From positions 310,001 to 374,000 of the forward strand of contig CAWHKW010000004.1 in NCBI GenBank assembly GCA_963829995.1: 64,000 nt of DNA, written 5' to 3'. The first letter of the stretch is position 1; each line of letters starts with the position of its first letter. A program made the position numbers and the translations under genes. The notes beneath the pieces are model-generated. The model did no database searches. It saw only the letters and a list, made by a program, of their open reading frames with translations, and was not told the origin of the DNA. This DNA is from JACCZX01 sp963829995. Its GTDB lineage: Bacteria; Pseudomonadota; Gammaproteobacteria; Burkholderiales; Burkholderiaceae_F. Shown here piece by piece: positions 15,585 to 25,568 of the stretch.

Positions 15585-17536
15585 CGCTCGATGAACGCCA
15601 CCATCGAATAAAAATAATAATCGGCGTTCGCCTTGCGCGCGAAGCCATGCCCTTCGTTGTCGGCTTCCAGATACCACACAGGCGTTCCGTTGGCGCGCAC
15701 CTTCTGCACGATCTGCTTGGCCTCACTGACCGGCACGCGCGGATCGTTCTTGCCGTGCACGACCAGCAGCGGCGCACGAATTTTTCCGGCGTTGGCGAGC
15801 GGTGAAATCTTGTCGAGGACAGCGCGCACGGCTGGGTCGCGTTCGTCGCCGTACTCGACACGCCGCAGGTCGCGCCGATAGCTCTCGGTGTTGCCGAGAA
15901 AGCTGACGAAATCGGAAATGCCGACGACGTTGATGCCGCCGCGCAGCCGATCGCTGTAATGCACGAGGCTGGCGAGCACCATGTAGCCGCCGTAGCTGCC
16001 ACCCTGAACCATCACTCGCTTGGCGTCGAGGCGCGAGTCGGCGGCAATCCAGTCAAGCAATGCGCCGATGTCCTTGACCGAGTCTTCGCGTTGGACGCCA
16101 TTGTCCAGGTCGAGAAAAGTCTTGCCGTAGCCACTCGAGCCGCGCACATTGGGTTCGAGCAACGCGATACCGAGCTCGTTGATCAGATAGTTGAAGCGGG
16201 CGTTGAAATTGACCGTCGCCTGCGCTTCCGGGCCACCGTGAATCGCAACGATCACCGGTCTCGGCCCCGCAAAGCGGGGCGGTGGCAACGTCAGTACGCC
16301 GCTGATCCTGCGGCCGTCGAAACTCTTCCAGCGCACGATTTCGGCGTCGCGAAAGCTGGCAGGGTCCACTCCGGCCGTGTCCGCTGTGGTCCAGCGCTGC
16401 ACGACTCCGCTCGCGGTATCGACGCTGAAAATCGTTGCCGGACTCTGCGGTGAATTCAGGGTGAACGCAAGTTCGCTCACGCGCTTCTCGTGCCACCTTA
16501 GTCCGGAGATCTGACCGCCGGGAACGTTCGGCCGCGCGAGCTCCTTGCCGCTTACAGGATTGAACAATCGAAGCTCGTCGCGGCCATCGACGTTGAACAC
16601 CGCGGCGAGCCGGCGGCCATCGGGCGACAACGCGATGCTCTCGACGTCCCACGCAATGTTCGATGGAAAGTAGCGCAGCACGCGGGTACTAAAACGGTAT
16701 TCGGCGAGCTGCTGAAATTCGCTGCGCGCCGTGGTCGTCAAGTACAAACGCGAGCCATCCGGGCTGAATTCCAGACCGAAGTACGTCGCCCGCGTGGGCG
16801 TGTCGGTAGCGGGCAACAGACGTTCGCGTTTTCCGCTGGCCACGTTCATGCGCCAGACTTCGGTTTCGGTGCGGCTGATGTACCGAATCATCACCAGCCA
16901 CTTATCGTCCGGCGAGAACGTGAAGTCGAACCAGCCGGTCCCCGGAAGTTCCGCGATGTCGCGGCGCGCACCGGGCTTTAGCGGATCGACCAGCGTCAGC
17001 GTTGTGCCGATCTGATCGCGTTTGCCACCTTGCGCGGTGCGATCGAGCGGCACCGACGAGATCAACAGCCGCGTGCCGGCCTCGTTCCAGCTTGCGCTGC
17101 TGCGCGTCTCGGGATCCGACAGCAACGTGCTTGCGCGCGTGTCGAGATCGAGCCGATAGATGCGTGCGGCCTCGTTGCCGCCGGTGTCGCGGGAGTAGAT
17201 GACAAAGCGGCCGCCGCGAGGATCGAACGAACCGCCGCTAATGGGCTCTGGAAAATCGGTCAGGCGCTGCGGGGGTGCGTCCGGTGCGGTGAGCAAGAAC
17301 AATTGATTGACGTTGGAACCGGCGGCGCGATGGCTGACCAGCATCTCGCGACGCACCGGATGCCAATCCGCAAAACCATGCCCGCGAAAATCGCTGTAGC
17401 CACCGACACGCGTCGCGATGGACTGCGGAATCGACGGGATGCCTTCGATCAGCAGATTCGGATTTGGCGCAACCACATCAGATTGCGCGGATACAGCGGT
17501 CGCGACAAAAGCGAGCGCGGCAACAAATTGCTTCAT
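15566..17536 (-). CDS. Secreted S9-family prolyl oligopeptidase-type peptidase
   Basis: The protein of 656 residues starts with a signal peptide (MKQFVAALAFVATAVSAQ). An N-terminal beta-propeller with WD40-like TolB repeats (such as FSPDDKWLVM and LSPDGRRLAAVF) covers about residues 40-390. A C-terminal alpha/beta hydrolase domain follows. The nucleophile motif is GGSYGGYM with serine near residue 513. The acid is in NDPRVP and the histidine in NEGHGF, so the triad is intact. It should hydrolyse short peptides in the periplasm or outside the cell. The start at 17536 begins the signal peptide; the longer frame adds an unlikely leader. Confidence 0.9.
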   Translation of the reverse strand: MKQFVAALAFVATAVSAQSDVVAPNPNLLIEGIPSIPQSIATRVGGYSDFRGHGFADWHPVRREMLVSHRAAGSNVNQLFLLTAPDAPPQRLTDFPEPISGGSFDPRGGRFVIYSRDTGGNEAARIYRLDLDTRASTLLSDPETRSSASWNEAGTRLLISSVPLDRTAQGGKRDQIGTTLTLVDPLKPGARRDIAELPGTGWFDFTFSPDDKWLVMIRYISRTETEVWRMNVASGKRERLLPATDTPTRATYFGLEFSPDGSRLYLTTTARSEFQQLAEYRFSTRVLRYFPSNIAWDVESIALSPDGRRLAAVFNVDGRDELRLFNPVSGKELARPNVPGGQISGLRWHEKRVSELAFTLNSPQSPATIFSVDTASGVVQRWTTADTAGVDPASFRDAEIVRWKSFDGRRISGVLTLPPPRFAGPRPVIVAIHGGPEAQATVNFNARFNYLINELGIALLEPNVRGSSGYGKTFLDLDNGVQREDSVKDIGALLDWIAADSRLDAKRVMVQGGSYGGYMVLASLVHYSDRLRGGINVVGISDFVSFLGNTESYRRDLRRVEYGDERDPAVRAVLDKISPLANAGKIRAPLLVVHGKNDPRVPVSEAKQIVQKVRANGTPVWYLEADNEGHGFARKANADYYFYSMVAFIERYLLGN

Positions 17537-17598
17537 GGGTGAGACTGCTTTTTGTGAGTGCGGCACGATACCGGATGGCGCTGCTCGGGCACTAAGGT

Positions 17599-18042
17599 CT
17601 ACAACGCCTCGGTCCATTCCGCGTTGTAAACCTTCCAACGCCCACTTTCGCGCCGCCAAACCGAATCGAAATCCCAACCCTGGCCGCGCTCGGGCAGCAA
17701 GCCGGCGCCGCCGGTAGCCAACACTCGAACTTTTGCGCGCGCCCGGTCGCCGTCGATTCGCACGTCGGTCACCACTGCGTTAACGCTGATCTTCTCGTTG
17801 CGCAAGTAGGCTCCGACCAGCAAGCGTTTCACGTCCGGCTTGCCGAAGGCGCCAGACTCGCGCGCAAAATCATCGCTGATCGAGTCGAGAAACGCAGCGG
17901 GCTCACGCTGCTCGATTGCCTGCGCCATCGCGGCCACGGCTGAACGGAGCTCACGTTCGGGATCGGAGCGACTGCAAGCGGCAACGATGGCGACCGCAGC
18001 CACCATCAGCCAAATGCATCCAAGTCGTAACACCGTGCCCAC
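17599..18042 (-). CDS. Putative lipoprotein with NTF2-like fold
   Basis: The protein of 147 residues has an N-terminal hydrophobic segment ending in a lipobox (IVAACS), so it is probably anchored in a membrane by a lipid on the cysteine. The remainder, with AMAQAIEQREPAAFLDSIS at the start and WRRESGRWKVYNAEW at the end, has the pattern of NTF2/SnoaL-like domains. These often bind small ligands or serve as accessory domains. It is upstream of the S9 peptidase on the same strand, about 60 bp away, so co-transcription is possible. Confidence 0.7.
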   Translation of the reverse strand: MGTVLRLGCIWLMVAAVAIVAACSRSDPERELRSAVAAMAQAIEQREPAAFLDSISDDFARESGAFGKPDVKRLLVGAYLRNEKISVNAVVTDVRIDGDRARAKVRVLATGGAGLLPERGQGWDFDSVWRRESGRWKVYNAEWTEAL

Positions 18043-18123
18043 CGGATCAGCTTACCCGACGAGTTGAGCGGCGCAATGGCGTCCGCTCGAACGAAGCGAG
18101 GCTAAGCCGGCCGCAGGTCCTGC

Positions 18124-21100
18124 TTAGCCAAGGTTGGGTGCCAGCCAGCGTTCGAGTTCACTAACCGCTTCGCTCTTGCGCTGGGCCAGGTCCTCGAGTT
18201 GATCGCGGCCGATGCGGCCGACGTTGAAGTACTTCGACTGCGGATGCGAAAAGTAAAACCCGCTGACGCTCGAAGCCGGGCTCATTGCATAGTTCTCGGT
18301 CAACAGCATGCCGATGTCTTCGGCGCGCAATGCTTCGAACAAGTCGCGCTTGACCGAGTGCTCGGGGCACGCCGGGTAGCCGGGCGCCGGGCGAATGCCG
18401 CGGTAGGTTTCCTTCACGAGTTGCTCGTTGGTCAGCGCTTCGTCGGGAACGTAACCCCATAAGTCGCGCCGCACGCGCTCGTGCAGCATCTCGGCAAACG
18501 CCTCGGCGAGGCGATCCGCGATCGCCTTCAGCATGATCGAACCGTAGTCGTCGTGCTTCGCGTGAAACATCGCTTCGCGCTTTTCGAGTCCGATGCCCGA
18601 CGTCACTGCGAACATTCCGATGTAATCGGCGATCCCTGAACTCTTCGGCGCGATGAAGTCGGACAGACACTGGTTCGGATTCGGCACGCCATCGATCACC
18701 GGTTTCTTCGTCTGCTGCCGCAGCCCGTTCCACGTAAACAGAACATCTCGCGCGCGACTCATCGGCGTAGACCTCGATGTCGTCACCGACTGCGTTGGCC
18801 GGGTAGAACGCGACGGCGCCGTTGGCCTTCAAGCCAGCGCTCGTTGACGATGCGCTCCAGCATCTTCTCGCCCTCGGCAAAGACCTGGCGTGCATGCTCT
18901 CCGATGACTTCGTCGGCAAGGATTTGCGGAAACGGGCCGTGCAGGTCCCACGTCTGGAAAAACGGACCCCAGTCGACATACTTGGCAATCATTGCCAAGT
19001 CATAGTTCTTGAACGCGCGGCGGCCGAGGAACTTCGGCTTTGGCGGTGCGTAGCCCGCCCAGTCAATGCGCGGCGCATTGGCACGCGCATCGGCCAGCGT
19101 GACAAGCTCGGGGGCCTTTTTCGACGCGTACTGTGTACGGACGCGTTCGTACTCGATCTTGATATCTGCGATGTACTTGGCGGCCGCATCGTCCGACACC
19201 AGGCTCTGGCAAACGCCCACCGAACGGCTCGCGTCCGACACGTACACCACCGGGCCGTTGGTGTAGTGCGGAGCGATTTTCACGGCAGTGTGCACGCGCG
19301 ACGTGGTTGCACCACCGATCAGCAGCGGTAGCTTGAATCCCTGTCGCTGCATCTCGCGCGCGACATGCTGCATTTCTTCCAGCGAAGGAGTGATCAGGCC
19401 TGACAGGCCAATCATGTCGGCCTTCTCTTCGCGCGCGGTCGCAAGAATCTTATCGGCGGGGACCATCACGCCCATGTTGACGACATCGAAGTTGTTGCAC
19501 TGAAGCACGACGGACACAATGTTCTTGCCGATGTCGTGCACATCGCCCTTGACGGTTGCAATCACGACCTTGCCCTTGGCGCGGATTTCACCCCCCGCCG
19601 CGGTCTTTCTCGGCTTCGATAAATGGAATCAGATGCGCGACCGCCTGCTTCATCACGCGCGCGCTTTTCACGACCTGCGGCAGAAACATCTTGCCGGCGC
19701 CAAACAGATCGCCGACGATATTCATGCCGTCCATTAACGGCCCTTCGATCACTTCGATCGGGCGGCCACCGCGTTCGGCAACCTGCGCGCGCGCTTGCTC
19801 GGTGTCCTCGACGACGTACTGCGTGATTCCATGCACCAGTGCATGCGCCAGGCGCTTTTCGACGGGGTCGGCACGCCACGCCAGATCTTCCTTGCGCTCC
19901 TTGCCACCGGCCTTGATCGTTTCAGCCAGCTGCACCAGACGCTCGCCGGCGTCGGCACGCCTGATTCAGCACAACATCTTCGACTGCTTCACGCAATTTC
20001 GGGTCGATGTCTTCGTACACGCCAAGCTGGCCGGCGTTGACAATGCCCATCGTCATGCCGGCGCGAATCGCGTGATACAGGAATACGGTGTGAATCGCTT
20101 CGCGCACATGGTCGTTGCCGCGAAAACTGAAACTCACGTTGCTGACGCCGCCGCTGACCTTCGCCAGCGGCAGGTGCTGCTTGATCCAGCGCGTCGCTTC
20201 GATGAAGTCGACGGCGTAGTTGTTGTGCTCTTCGATGCCGGTAGCGATCGCAAACACGTTCGGATCGAACACGATGTCTTCCGGGGGGAAGCCGACGGTG
20301 TCGACCAACAACCGATAACTGCGCTCGCAGATTCCGATCTTGCGTTCAAACGTATCGGCCTGGCCCTGCTCGTCAAACGCCATCACGATGACCGCTGCGC
20401 CGTAGCGCCGCGCCAGCTTGGCCTGCTCGATAAACGCCGCCTCGCCTTCCTTCATCGAAATCGAGTTGACGATGCATTTTCCCTGCACGCATTTCAACCC
20501 GCCTTCGATCACGCTCCACTTCGAGCTGTCGATCATTACCGGCACACGCGCGATATCGGGCTCCGAGCCGATCAGCTTCAAAAATCGCGTCATCGCCGCC
20601 GCGGAGTCGAGCATTGCCTCGTCCATGTTGACGTCGATGATCTGAGCGCCACTTTCGACCTGCTGCCGGGCAACGGCGACCGCGTCCTCGTATTGCTCAT
20701 TCAGAATCAGTCGCGCGAATGCTTTCGAACCCGGTGACGTTGGTGCGCTCGCCAACGTTGACGAACAATGACTCGTCGTTGATCGTCACTGGCTCCAGAC
20801 CCGACAGCCGCATCGCCGGCGAAGCTGTCGGCACCGCGCGAGGGGTCAACCCTGCAAGCGCCAGTGCCGTTGCTCTAATGTGATCCGGCGTCGTTCCACA
20901 GCAGCCGCCGGCGATATTGACAAAGCCCGCCTCGGCAAATTCCTTCAGCAGGCTCGACGTGACTTCGGCGGTTTCGTCGAAGCCGGTTTCGCACATCGGG
21001 TTCGGCAGCCCGGCGTTCGGGTACACGCTGATGAAGGTATCGGCCAACGTCGCCAGCTCCTCAATGTAGGGCCGCATCAACGCTGCACCCAGCGCGCAGT

Positions 21101-21845
21101 TCAAGCCGACGGTCAGCGGTTTCGCATGCCGTACCGAGTTCCAGAACGCTTCGACCGTTTGCCCCGACAGAATGCGGCCCGATGCGTCCGTCACCGTGCC
21201 GGAAATCATCAAGGGCACCCGGGTTCCTCTTCGCTCGAATTCCGCATCGATCGCAAACAGCGCGGCCTTGGCATTGAGCGTGTCGAAAATCGTTTCGACG
21301 ATCAACAGATCGACGCCACCATCGAGCAGCCCGCGCGCCTGCTCACCGTACGACGTCACGAGCTCGTCAAACGTGACGTTGCGTGCGCCGGGATCGTTGA
21401 CATCGGGCGAAATCGACGCCGTCTTCGGCGTTGGACCTAGCGCACCGACGGCAAAGCGTGGCTTATCGGGAGTCGAATGCTCTGCGCATACGTCCTTCGC
21501 GATCTTTGCTGCTTCTAGATTGATGTCATACGCCACGTGCGCCAGACCATAGTCGTGTTGCGCGATCGAGGTCGCGCTAAACGTGTTCGTTTCGATCAAA
21601 TCGGCGCCAGCCTCCAGATACGCCTTATGGATCTCGCGCACAACATCGGGGCGGGTTAAGGACAGCAGATCGTTGTTGCCCCGGACATCGACCGGATGGT
21701 CGGCAAAGCGCCCGCCGCGAAAGTCGGCTTCAGACAACTTGTAGCGCTGAATCATCGTCCCCATCGCACCGTCCAGCATCAAAATGCGGTGGGTCAGAAG
21801 CTCACGCAATTGTCGTTCGGTATCGGAAGGGTGGCGCGTGTTCAT
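18124..21845 (-). CDS. metH: Cobalamin-dependent methionine synthase, interrupted by five +1 indels as given
   Basis: All four MetH modules are present in order: the homocysteine domain (zinc ligands in GLNCALG and GGCCGTTPDH), the pterin domain (NVGERTNVTG), the B12 domain (GDVHDIGKNIV) and the reactivation domain (RPAPGYPACPEH). The frame shifts at about 20721 (CCC run), 19962, 19591-19596 (C6 run), 18831 and 18750, each by one extra base. Removing five bases gives 1,239 codons with no stop, close to the 1,227-residue E. coli enzyme. Motifs on both sides of every break are intact, so sequence error is likelier than decay. The enzyme methylates homocysteine from 5-methyltetrahydrofolate. Confidence 0.88.
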
Positions 21846-21917
21846 CGCGGGCCTGTGGACGATGGCCGATGATTGTAGGGGAAGCGCGGCTCAATTTAGA
21901 TCGCGCTGGGGCATGAG

Positions 21918-23519
21918 CTAATGCGCGATGTTTTTGATCAGAGCGGCTGCTTTTTCCGCGATCATGATCACCGGCGCGTTCGTATTGCCCGATATCAATG
22001 TCGGCATCACCGATGCATCAACGACTCTAAGCCGCTCGATCCCACGCACGCGCAACTGCGTATCGACAACGGCGCGATCGTCAGATCCCATACGGCAGGT
22101 GCCAACCGGGTGGTAGATCGTATCGGCGCGCTCGCGAATCGCCTGGCCGATCTCCTCGTCGCTGTGCACCTTCGAAAAATACAACTCGCGCGATGAGTCG
22201 TGCCCTCCGTAATCGGCAAACGCCGGCTGCGCAAAGATCTTTCGTACCCATTTGAATCCGCGTATCAGCGTTTCGAGATCGCCGGGATCCGACAAGAACG
22301 CCGGATCGATCAGCGGTGCCTGATGGATGTCGCGCGACGCAAGCCTCACGGTGCCGCGGCTGGTGGGCCTCAGTGCGGTCGCGTGGCAGCTCATGCCATG
22401 TCCCCAGTGATACGTGCGGTTATGGTTATCGACCATGCCGATAACGAAGTGCAACTGCAAATCGGGCCGCTCGATTTCCGGCAGCGTGCGAATGAATGCG
22501 CCCGCTTCAGCGAAGTTTGAAGTAAGCACGCCGCGCCGCTCGCGCCGCCAGCGTGCAACAGCGCGCATCAGCTTGAAGCCGCCGACGATGGAAAATCCCA
22601 GAAGATCGGAATTAGCTACGCGCCGGTTGATTGTGATGTCCGGATGATCGTGCAAATTGGCGCCCACCGGCAGATCGGCGATCGGCTCGATGCCGAGCTC
22701 GCTTAAGTGCGAAGCGGGGCCAATGCCCGACACCATCAAGAGCTGAGGAGACTGCAGCGCGCCGGCGGCTATCAGCACTTCGCGCCGTGCACGCAGGTTG
22801 CGCTCGGCGCCACCTTGACGAACCTTGACTCCAATCGCACGCCGCGCTTCGAAGACAATCTGCGTTGCCAACGCATCGGTGATGACATGCAAATTCGGAC
22901 GCTGGCGCGCCGGCGTCAGATAGGCGCGTGCTGCGCTCCAACGTTCGCCGTCTTTTTGCGTGACCTGGTACCAGCCGACGCCTTCTTGCGTATAAGCGGC
23001 GAAATCGTCATTGCGGGGCAGGCCGGCTTGTTGGCCTGCCTCTATGAACAGCGCCGCGGCTGGATGCGGCGATCGCAGATCGGCGACATTCAGCGGCCCC
23101 GCGCTGCCATGAAATGAATCCGCGCCGCGTTCGTTGTTTTCCGCCGTGATGAAGTACGGCAACACGTCGTCCCAAGCCCAACCCGTTGCACCGTCGGCTG
23201 CCCAGCCGTCATAGTCCTCGCGCTGCCCACGCAGATAGATCATCGCGTTCAGTGCAGACGAGCCACCGAGTCCGCGGCCGCGCGGTTGATAGCCGCGCCG
23301 TCCATTAAACCCGCGCTGCGGAACGGTCGAGAACGCCCAATTACATGCGTTGCGTTTGACGATATGCAGCGCGGCCCCGGTCGGCACGCGATTGAGCACA
23401 CGGTCGTTGTTGCCGCCCGCCTCGATCAACACTACCGTGACTGACGGATCCTCCGACAGGCGCGCCGCCAGTACGCAGCCTGCGGAGCCGCCGCCGACGA
23501 TGACGTAGTCAAACTCCAC
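21918..23519 (-). CDS. GMC-family FAD oxidoreductase, choline dehydrogenase-like
   Basis: The protein of 533 residues starts with the FAD-binding motif DYVIVGGGSAGCVLAARL. It also carries the GMC signature 1 (GRGLGGSSALNAMIYLRG) and the signature 2 region (GALQSPQLLMVSGIGP). The C-terminal histidine/asparagine active-site region appears as YHPVGTCRMG and GNTNAPVIMIAEK. Length fits choline and other alcohol dehydrogenases of the family. The adjacent genes do not indicate the alcohol used. It lies 72 bp upstream of metH on the same strand. Confidence 0.88.
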   Translation of the reverse strand: MEFDYVIVGGGSAGCVLAARLSEDPSVTVVLIEAGGNNDRVLNRVPTGAALHIVKRNACNWAFSTVPQRGFNGRRGYQPRGRGLGGSSALNAMIYLRGQREDYDGWAADGATGWAWDDVLPYFITAENNERGADSFHGSAGPLNVADLRSPHPAAALFIEAGQQAGLPRNDDFAAYTQEGVGWYQVTQKDGERWSAARAYLTPARQRPNLHVITDALATQIVFEARRAIGVKVRQGGAERNLRARREVLIAAGALQSPQLLMVSGIGPASHLSELGIEPIADLPVGANLHDHPDITINRRVANSDLLGFSIVGGFKLMRAVARWRRERRGVLTSNFAEAGAFIRTLPEIERPDLQLHFVIGMVDNHNRTYHWGHGMSCHATALRPTSRGTVRLASRDIHQAPLIDPAFLSDPGDLETLIRGFKWVRKIFAQPAFADYGGHDSSRELYFSKVHSDEEIGQAIRERADTIYHPVGTCRMGSDDRAVVDTQLRVRGIERLRVVDASVMPTLISGNTNAPVIMIAEKAAALIKNIAH

Positions 23520-23564
23520 GATTGCTAAGTGCTACTCAATGAGTGCGAGCGACCGCTCGCGGAC

Positions 23565-23594
23565 GCGCATTCTCGCGGTTTAGGGCGAATGCGC
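23565..23594. other. Hairpin in the 120-bp gap between DUF3567 and GMC genes
   Basis: An eight-base-pair perfect stem, GCGCATTC at 23565-23572 and GAATGCGC at 23587-23594, has a 14-base loop. A second stem (GCGAG/CTCGC) lies beside it at about 23545-23560. They sit 3' of the DUF3567 gene. No T-tract follows on either strand, so a classic intrinsic terminator is not supported. It may protect the mRNA end or be a degenerate repeat. Confidence 0.3.
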
Positions 23595-23640
23595 CGAGCG
23601 ACTGACTAGAAGCGTTCCTCGATTTTGTGTTCGATCGCGC

Positions 23641-23904
23641 TCAGTGCAGCACGACAGGCTGATGCATCAAGCCGCTGAAGCCCTGCAGGAACTCATCGAC
23701 CTCGTCCGACGTCGGGCCCTGCTCGATCAACTCCTGCACACTCTTGCGAAACGCCGCCGCGTTCTCGCCGCCAAGAAAAATTTCCTTGCGCAGGTGCTTG
23801 TCCATGATTTCGTAGCCGCCGACATCGCGATCGCCAACCAGCGCCGCGCCTTCGAACTCGAAGACACAGAACTGCGGGCTGTTGTAAATCATCGTGACTG
23901 CCAT
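23641..23904 (-). CDS. DUF3567 family protein
   Basis: The protein of 87 residues begins MAVTMIYNSPQFCVFEF and contains GGYEIMDKHLRKEIFLGG and DEVDEFLQGF, matching DUF3567. This small cytoplasmic family is largely confined to Burkholderiales, making it one of the better lineage markers in the window. It has no membrane segment and no known biochemical role. It appears to be transcribed alone, with a 107-bp upstream gap that probably carries its promoter. Confidence 0.85.
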   Translation of the reverse strand: MAVTMIYNSPQFCVFEFEGAALVGDRDVGGYEIMDKHLRKEIFLGGENAAAFRKSVQELIEQGPTSDEVDEFLQGFSGLMHQPVVLH

Positions 23905-24011
23905 GCCTGATCCTTTCTTGCGTCTATATGCAATATCGGTACCCGGCAGCGCGAATCAAGGGGCGAGCAGCCGCCGCATTCAAGCCGCAAGTAATCGCTA
24001 ACCCTCAAAAA

Positions 24012-25568
24012 CTATTTGCGCCAGAAATCGGGGGTCAGCAGGACCAACACGGAGAAAAGCTCGAGTCGACCGATCAGCATGGCAAAGGTGCACACCCAAA
24101 TTTCAAAATCATTCAGCACGCCGAAATTGGAGCTCGGCCCAACCAAGTTAAGCCCCGGCCCGGTGTTGTTGATGCAAGCGACAACCGCGGTAAACGCCGT
24201 AGTCACATCAAGGCCGGAAAGTAGCAACAGAAAGGTGAACCAGATAATCGAGCCGCCGTACACAAGCATGAACGCGAGCACGGCGAAGATCACGTTGTTT
24301 TCAATGACCTTGTTCCCGACACACACCGGATTGATCGAACGCGGATGAAGGATGCGTGTCATCTCGCGTCGCGCTTGCTTGTTCAAAATGACCGCGCGAA
24401 TCATCTTTATCCCACCGCCGGTGGAGCCGGCGCAGGTCGCAAACCCCGCGACGAATAGCATCAACAGCGGTGCAAAGATCGGCCACAGGTTGTAGTCGGC
24501 ATTCGAGTATCCGGTAGTCGTCGCCACCGAGATCGTGTTGAACAACGCGTATCGGAACGAGGATTCCCAGTTCGGATATACGTTATGCAAGAGCAGAAAC
24601 AGCGTGATCACCAGAACCGTGGCGACTAGCGTAAACACATACGCACGGGCTTCCGAGTCTCGCCAATACGCCACAAGCGAGCGGTTTCGCCAGGCGGTAA
24701 AGTGCAGTAGGAAGCTGAAGCCTGCAAGCGTCATGAAAACGACCGCCACAAACTCGATAGCCGGCGAATTCCAGTACGCAAAGCTGGCATCGTGCGACGA
24801 AAAACCGCCGAGCCCCATCGTCGAGCCCATGTGCATCAGTGCATCGGTCCAGCTCATTCCTGCCACGCGATACGACAAGAAGCACGCGAGCGACAGCACA
24901 AAATAAATCGCATACAGCGCTTTCGCCGTGTCGGCAATGCGCGGGGTGAGCTTGGTTTCCTTCAATGGCCCGGTGATTTCCGCCTTGAACGCCTGGGCGC
25001 CACCGACGCCTAATACCGGCAAGATCGCAACCACCAACACCAGAATGCCCATGCCACCGATCCAGACCATTAGGTGGCGCCAGATGTTGATGGACAGCGG
25101 CAACTGGTCAAGGCCGGAAAGTACGGTGCCACCGGACGCCGTCAGACCCGACATCGCTTCGAAGTACGCGCCGGTAAATGACAGATCGGGCAACCGAAGC
25201 ATTAGCGGCAGGGCGGCAAACGCCGGCAAGACCGTCCACACGAGCGTGACCAGCAGGAACCCGTCGCGAACCTGCAATTCGCGGCGAAATTTGCGCGTGC
25301 CCAGCATCAGCGCGACGCCACAACCGCCCGTCACGAGCAGCGCAACATTAAAAGCACGTTGCGCGCCGTCACCACCAATCACCGCAAACGCCAGCGGCAC
25401 CAGCATCGTCGCGGCGAACATCGCCACAACATAGCTAAGCGCGTTAAGGACCGGGAACGTGAAGCGAGCGAAGGCACTGATCGGACCCGCGGCCGCTGGA
25501 ACCTTCTCTGCAGAAACGCCGTTCAGTTGCATCAACGCCGCATCAAGCTGCTCAGAAAAAGCCGGCAC
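24012..25568 (-). CDS. trkH: Trk potassium uptake membrane subunit TrkH
   Basis: The protein of up to 518 residues has ten or more hydrophobic segments and the TrkH pattern. The selectivity-filter-type loops include SGLTASGGTVLSG, HMGSTMGLGGFSSHD and CAGSTGGGIKMIRA, each with the conserved SxGGG-like glycine pattern. With TrkA it forms a K+ uptake system gated by nucleotide binding. The GTG start at 25568 overlaps trkA by 17 bases; an ATG at 25532 is an alternative, and neither has a strong ribosome-binding site. Coupling to trkA is likely. Confidence 0.9.
   Translation of the reverse strand: MPAFSEQLDAALMQLNGVSAEKVPAAAGPISAFARFTFPVLNALSYVVAMFAATMLVPLAFAVIGGDGAQRAFNVALLVTGGCGVALMLGTRKFRRELQVRDGFLLVTLVWTVLPAFAALPLMLRLPDLSFTGAYFEAMSGLTASGGTVLSGLDQLPLSINIWRHLMVWIGGMGILVLVVAILPVLGVGGAQAFKAEITGPLKETKLTPRIADTAKALYAIYFVLSLACFLSYRVAGMSWTDALMHMGSTMGLGGFSSHDASFAYWNSPAIEFVAVVFMTLAGFSFLLHFTAWRNRSLVAYWRDSEARAYVFTLVATVLVITLFLLLHNVYPNWESSFRYALFNTISVATTTGYSNADYNLWPIFAPLLMLFVAGFATCAGSTGGGIKMIRAVILNKQARREMTRILHPRSINPVCVGNKVIENNVIFAVLAFMLVYGGSIIWFTFLLLLSGLDVTTAFTAVVACINNTGPGLNLVGPSSNFGVLNDFEIWVCTFAMLIGRLELFSVLVLLTPDFWRK

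Noticed and set aside
18124..21845. metH as a true pseudogene
   Set aside because: There are only single-base insertions, no stops, and all catalytic motifs are preserved; consensus error is simpler, though reads are needed.
20697..21845. A natural split of metH into two genes, as known in some Burkholderiales
   Set aside because: The first frame continues through the start of the pterin domain (NVGERTNVTG) without a stop, and the break is one extra C inside that domain.
21846..21917. A SAH or cobalamin riboswitch ahead of metH
   Set aside because: The 72-bp gap is too short and shows none of the conserved core sequences of either riboswitch.
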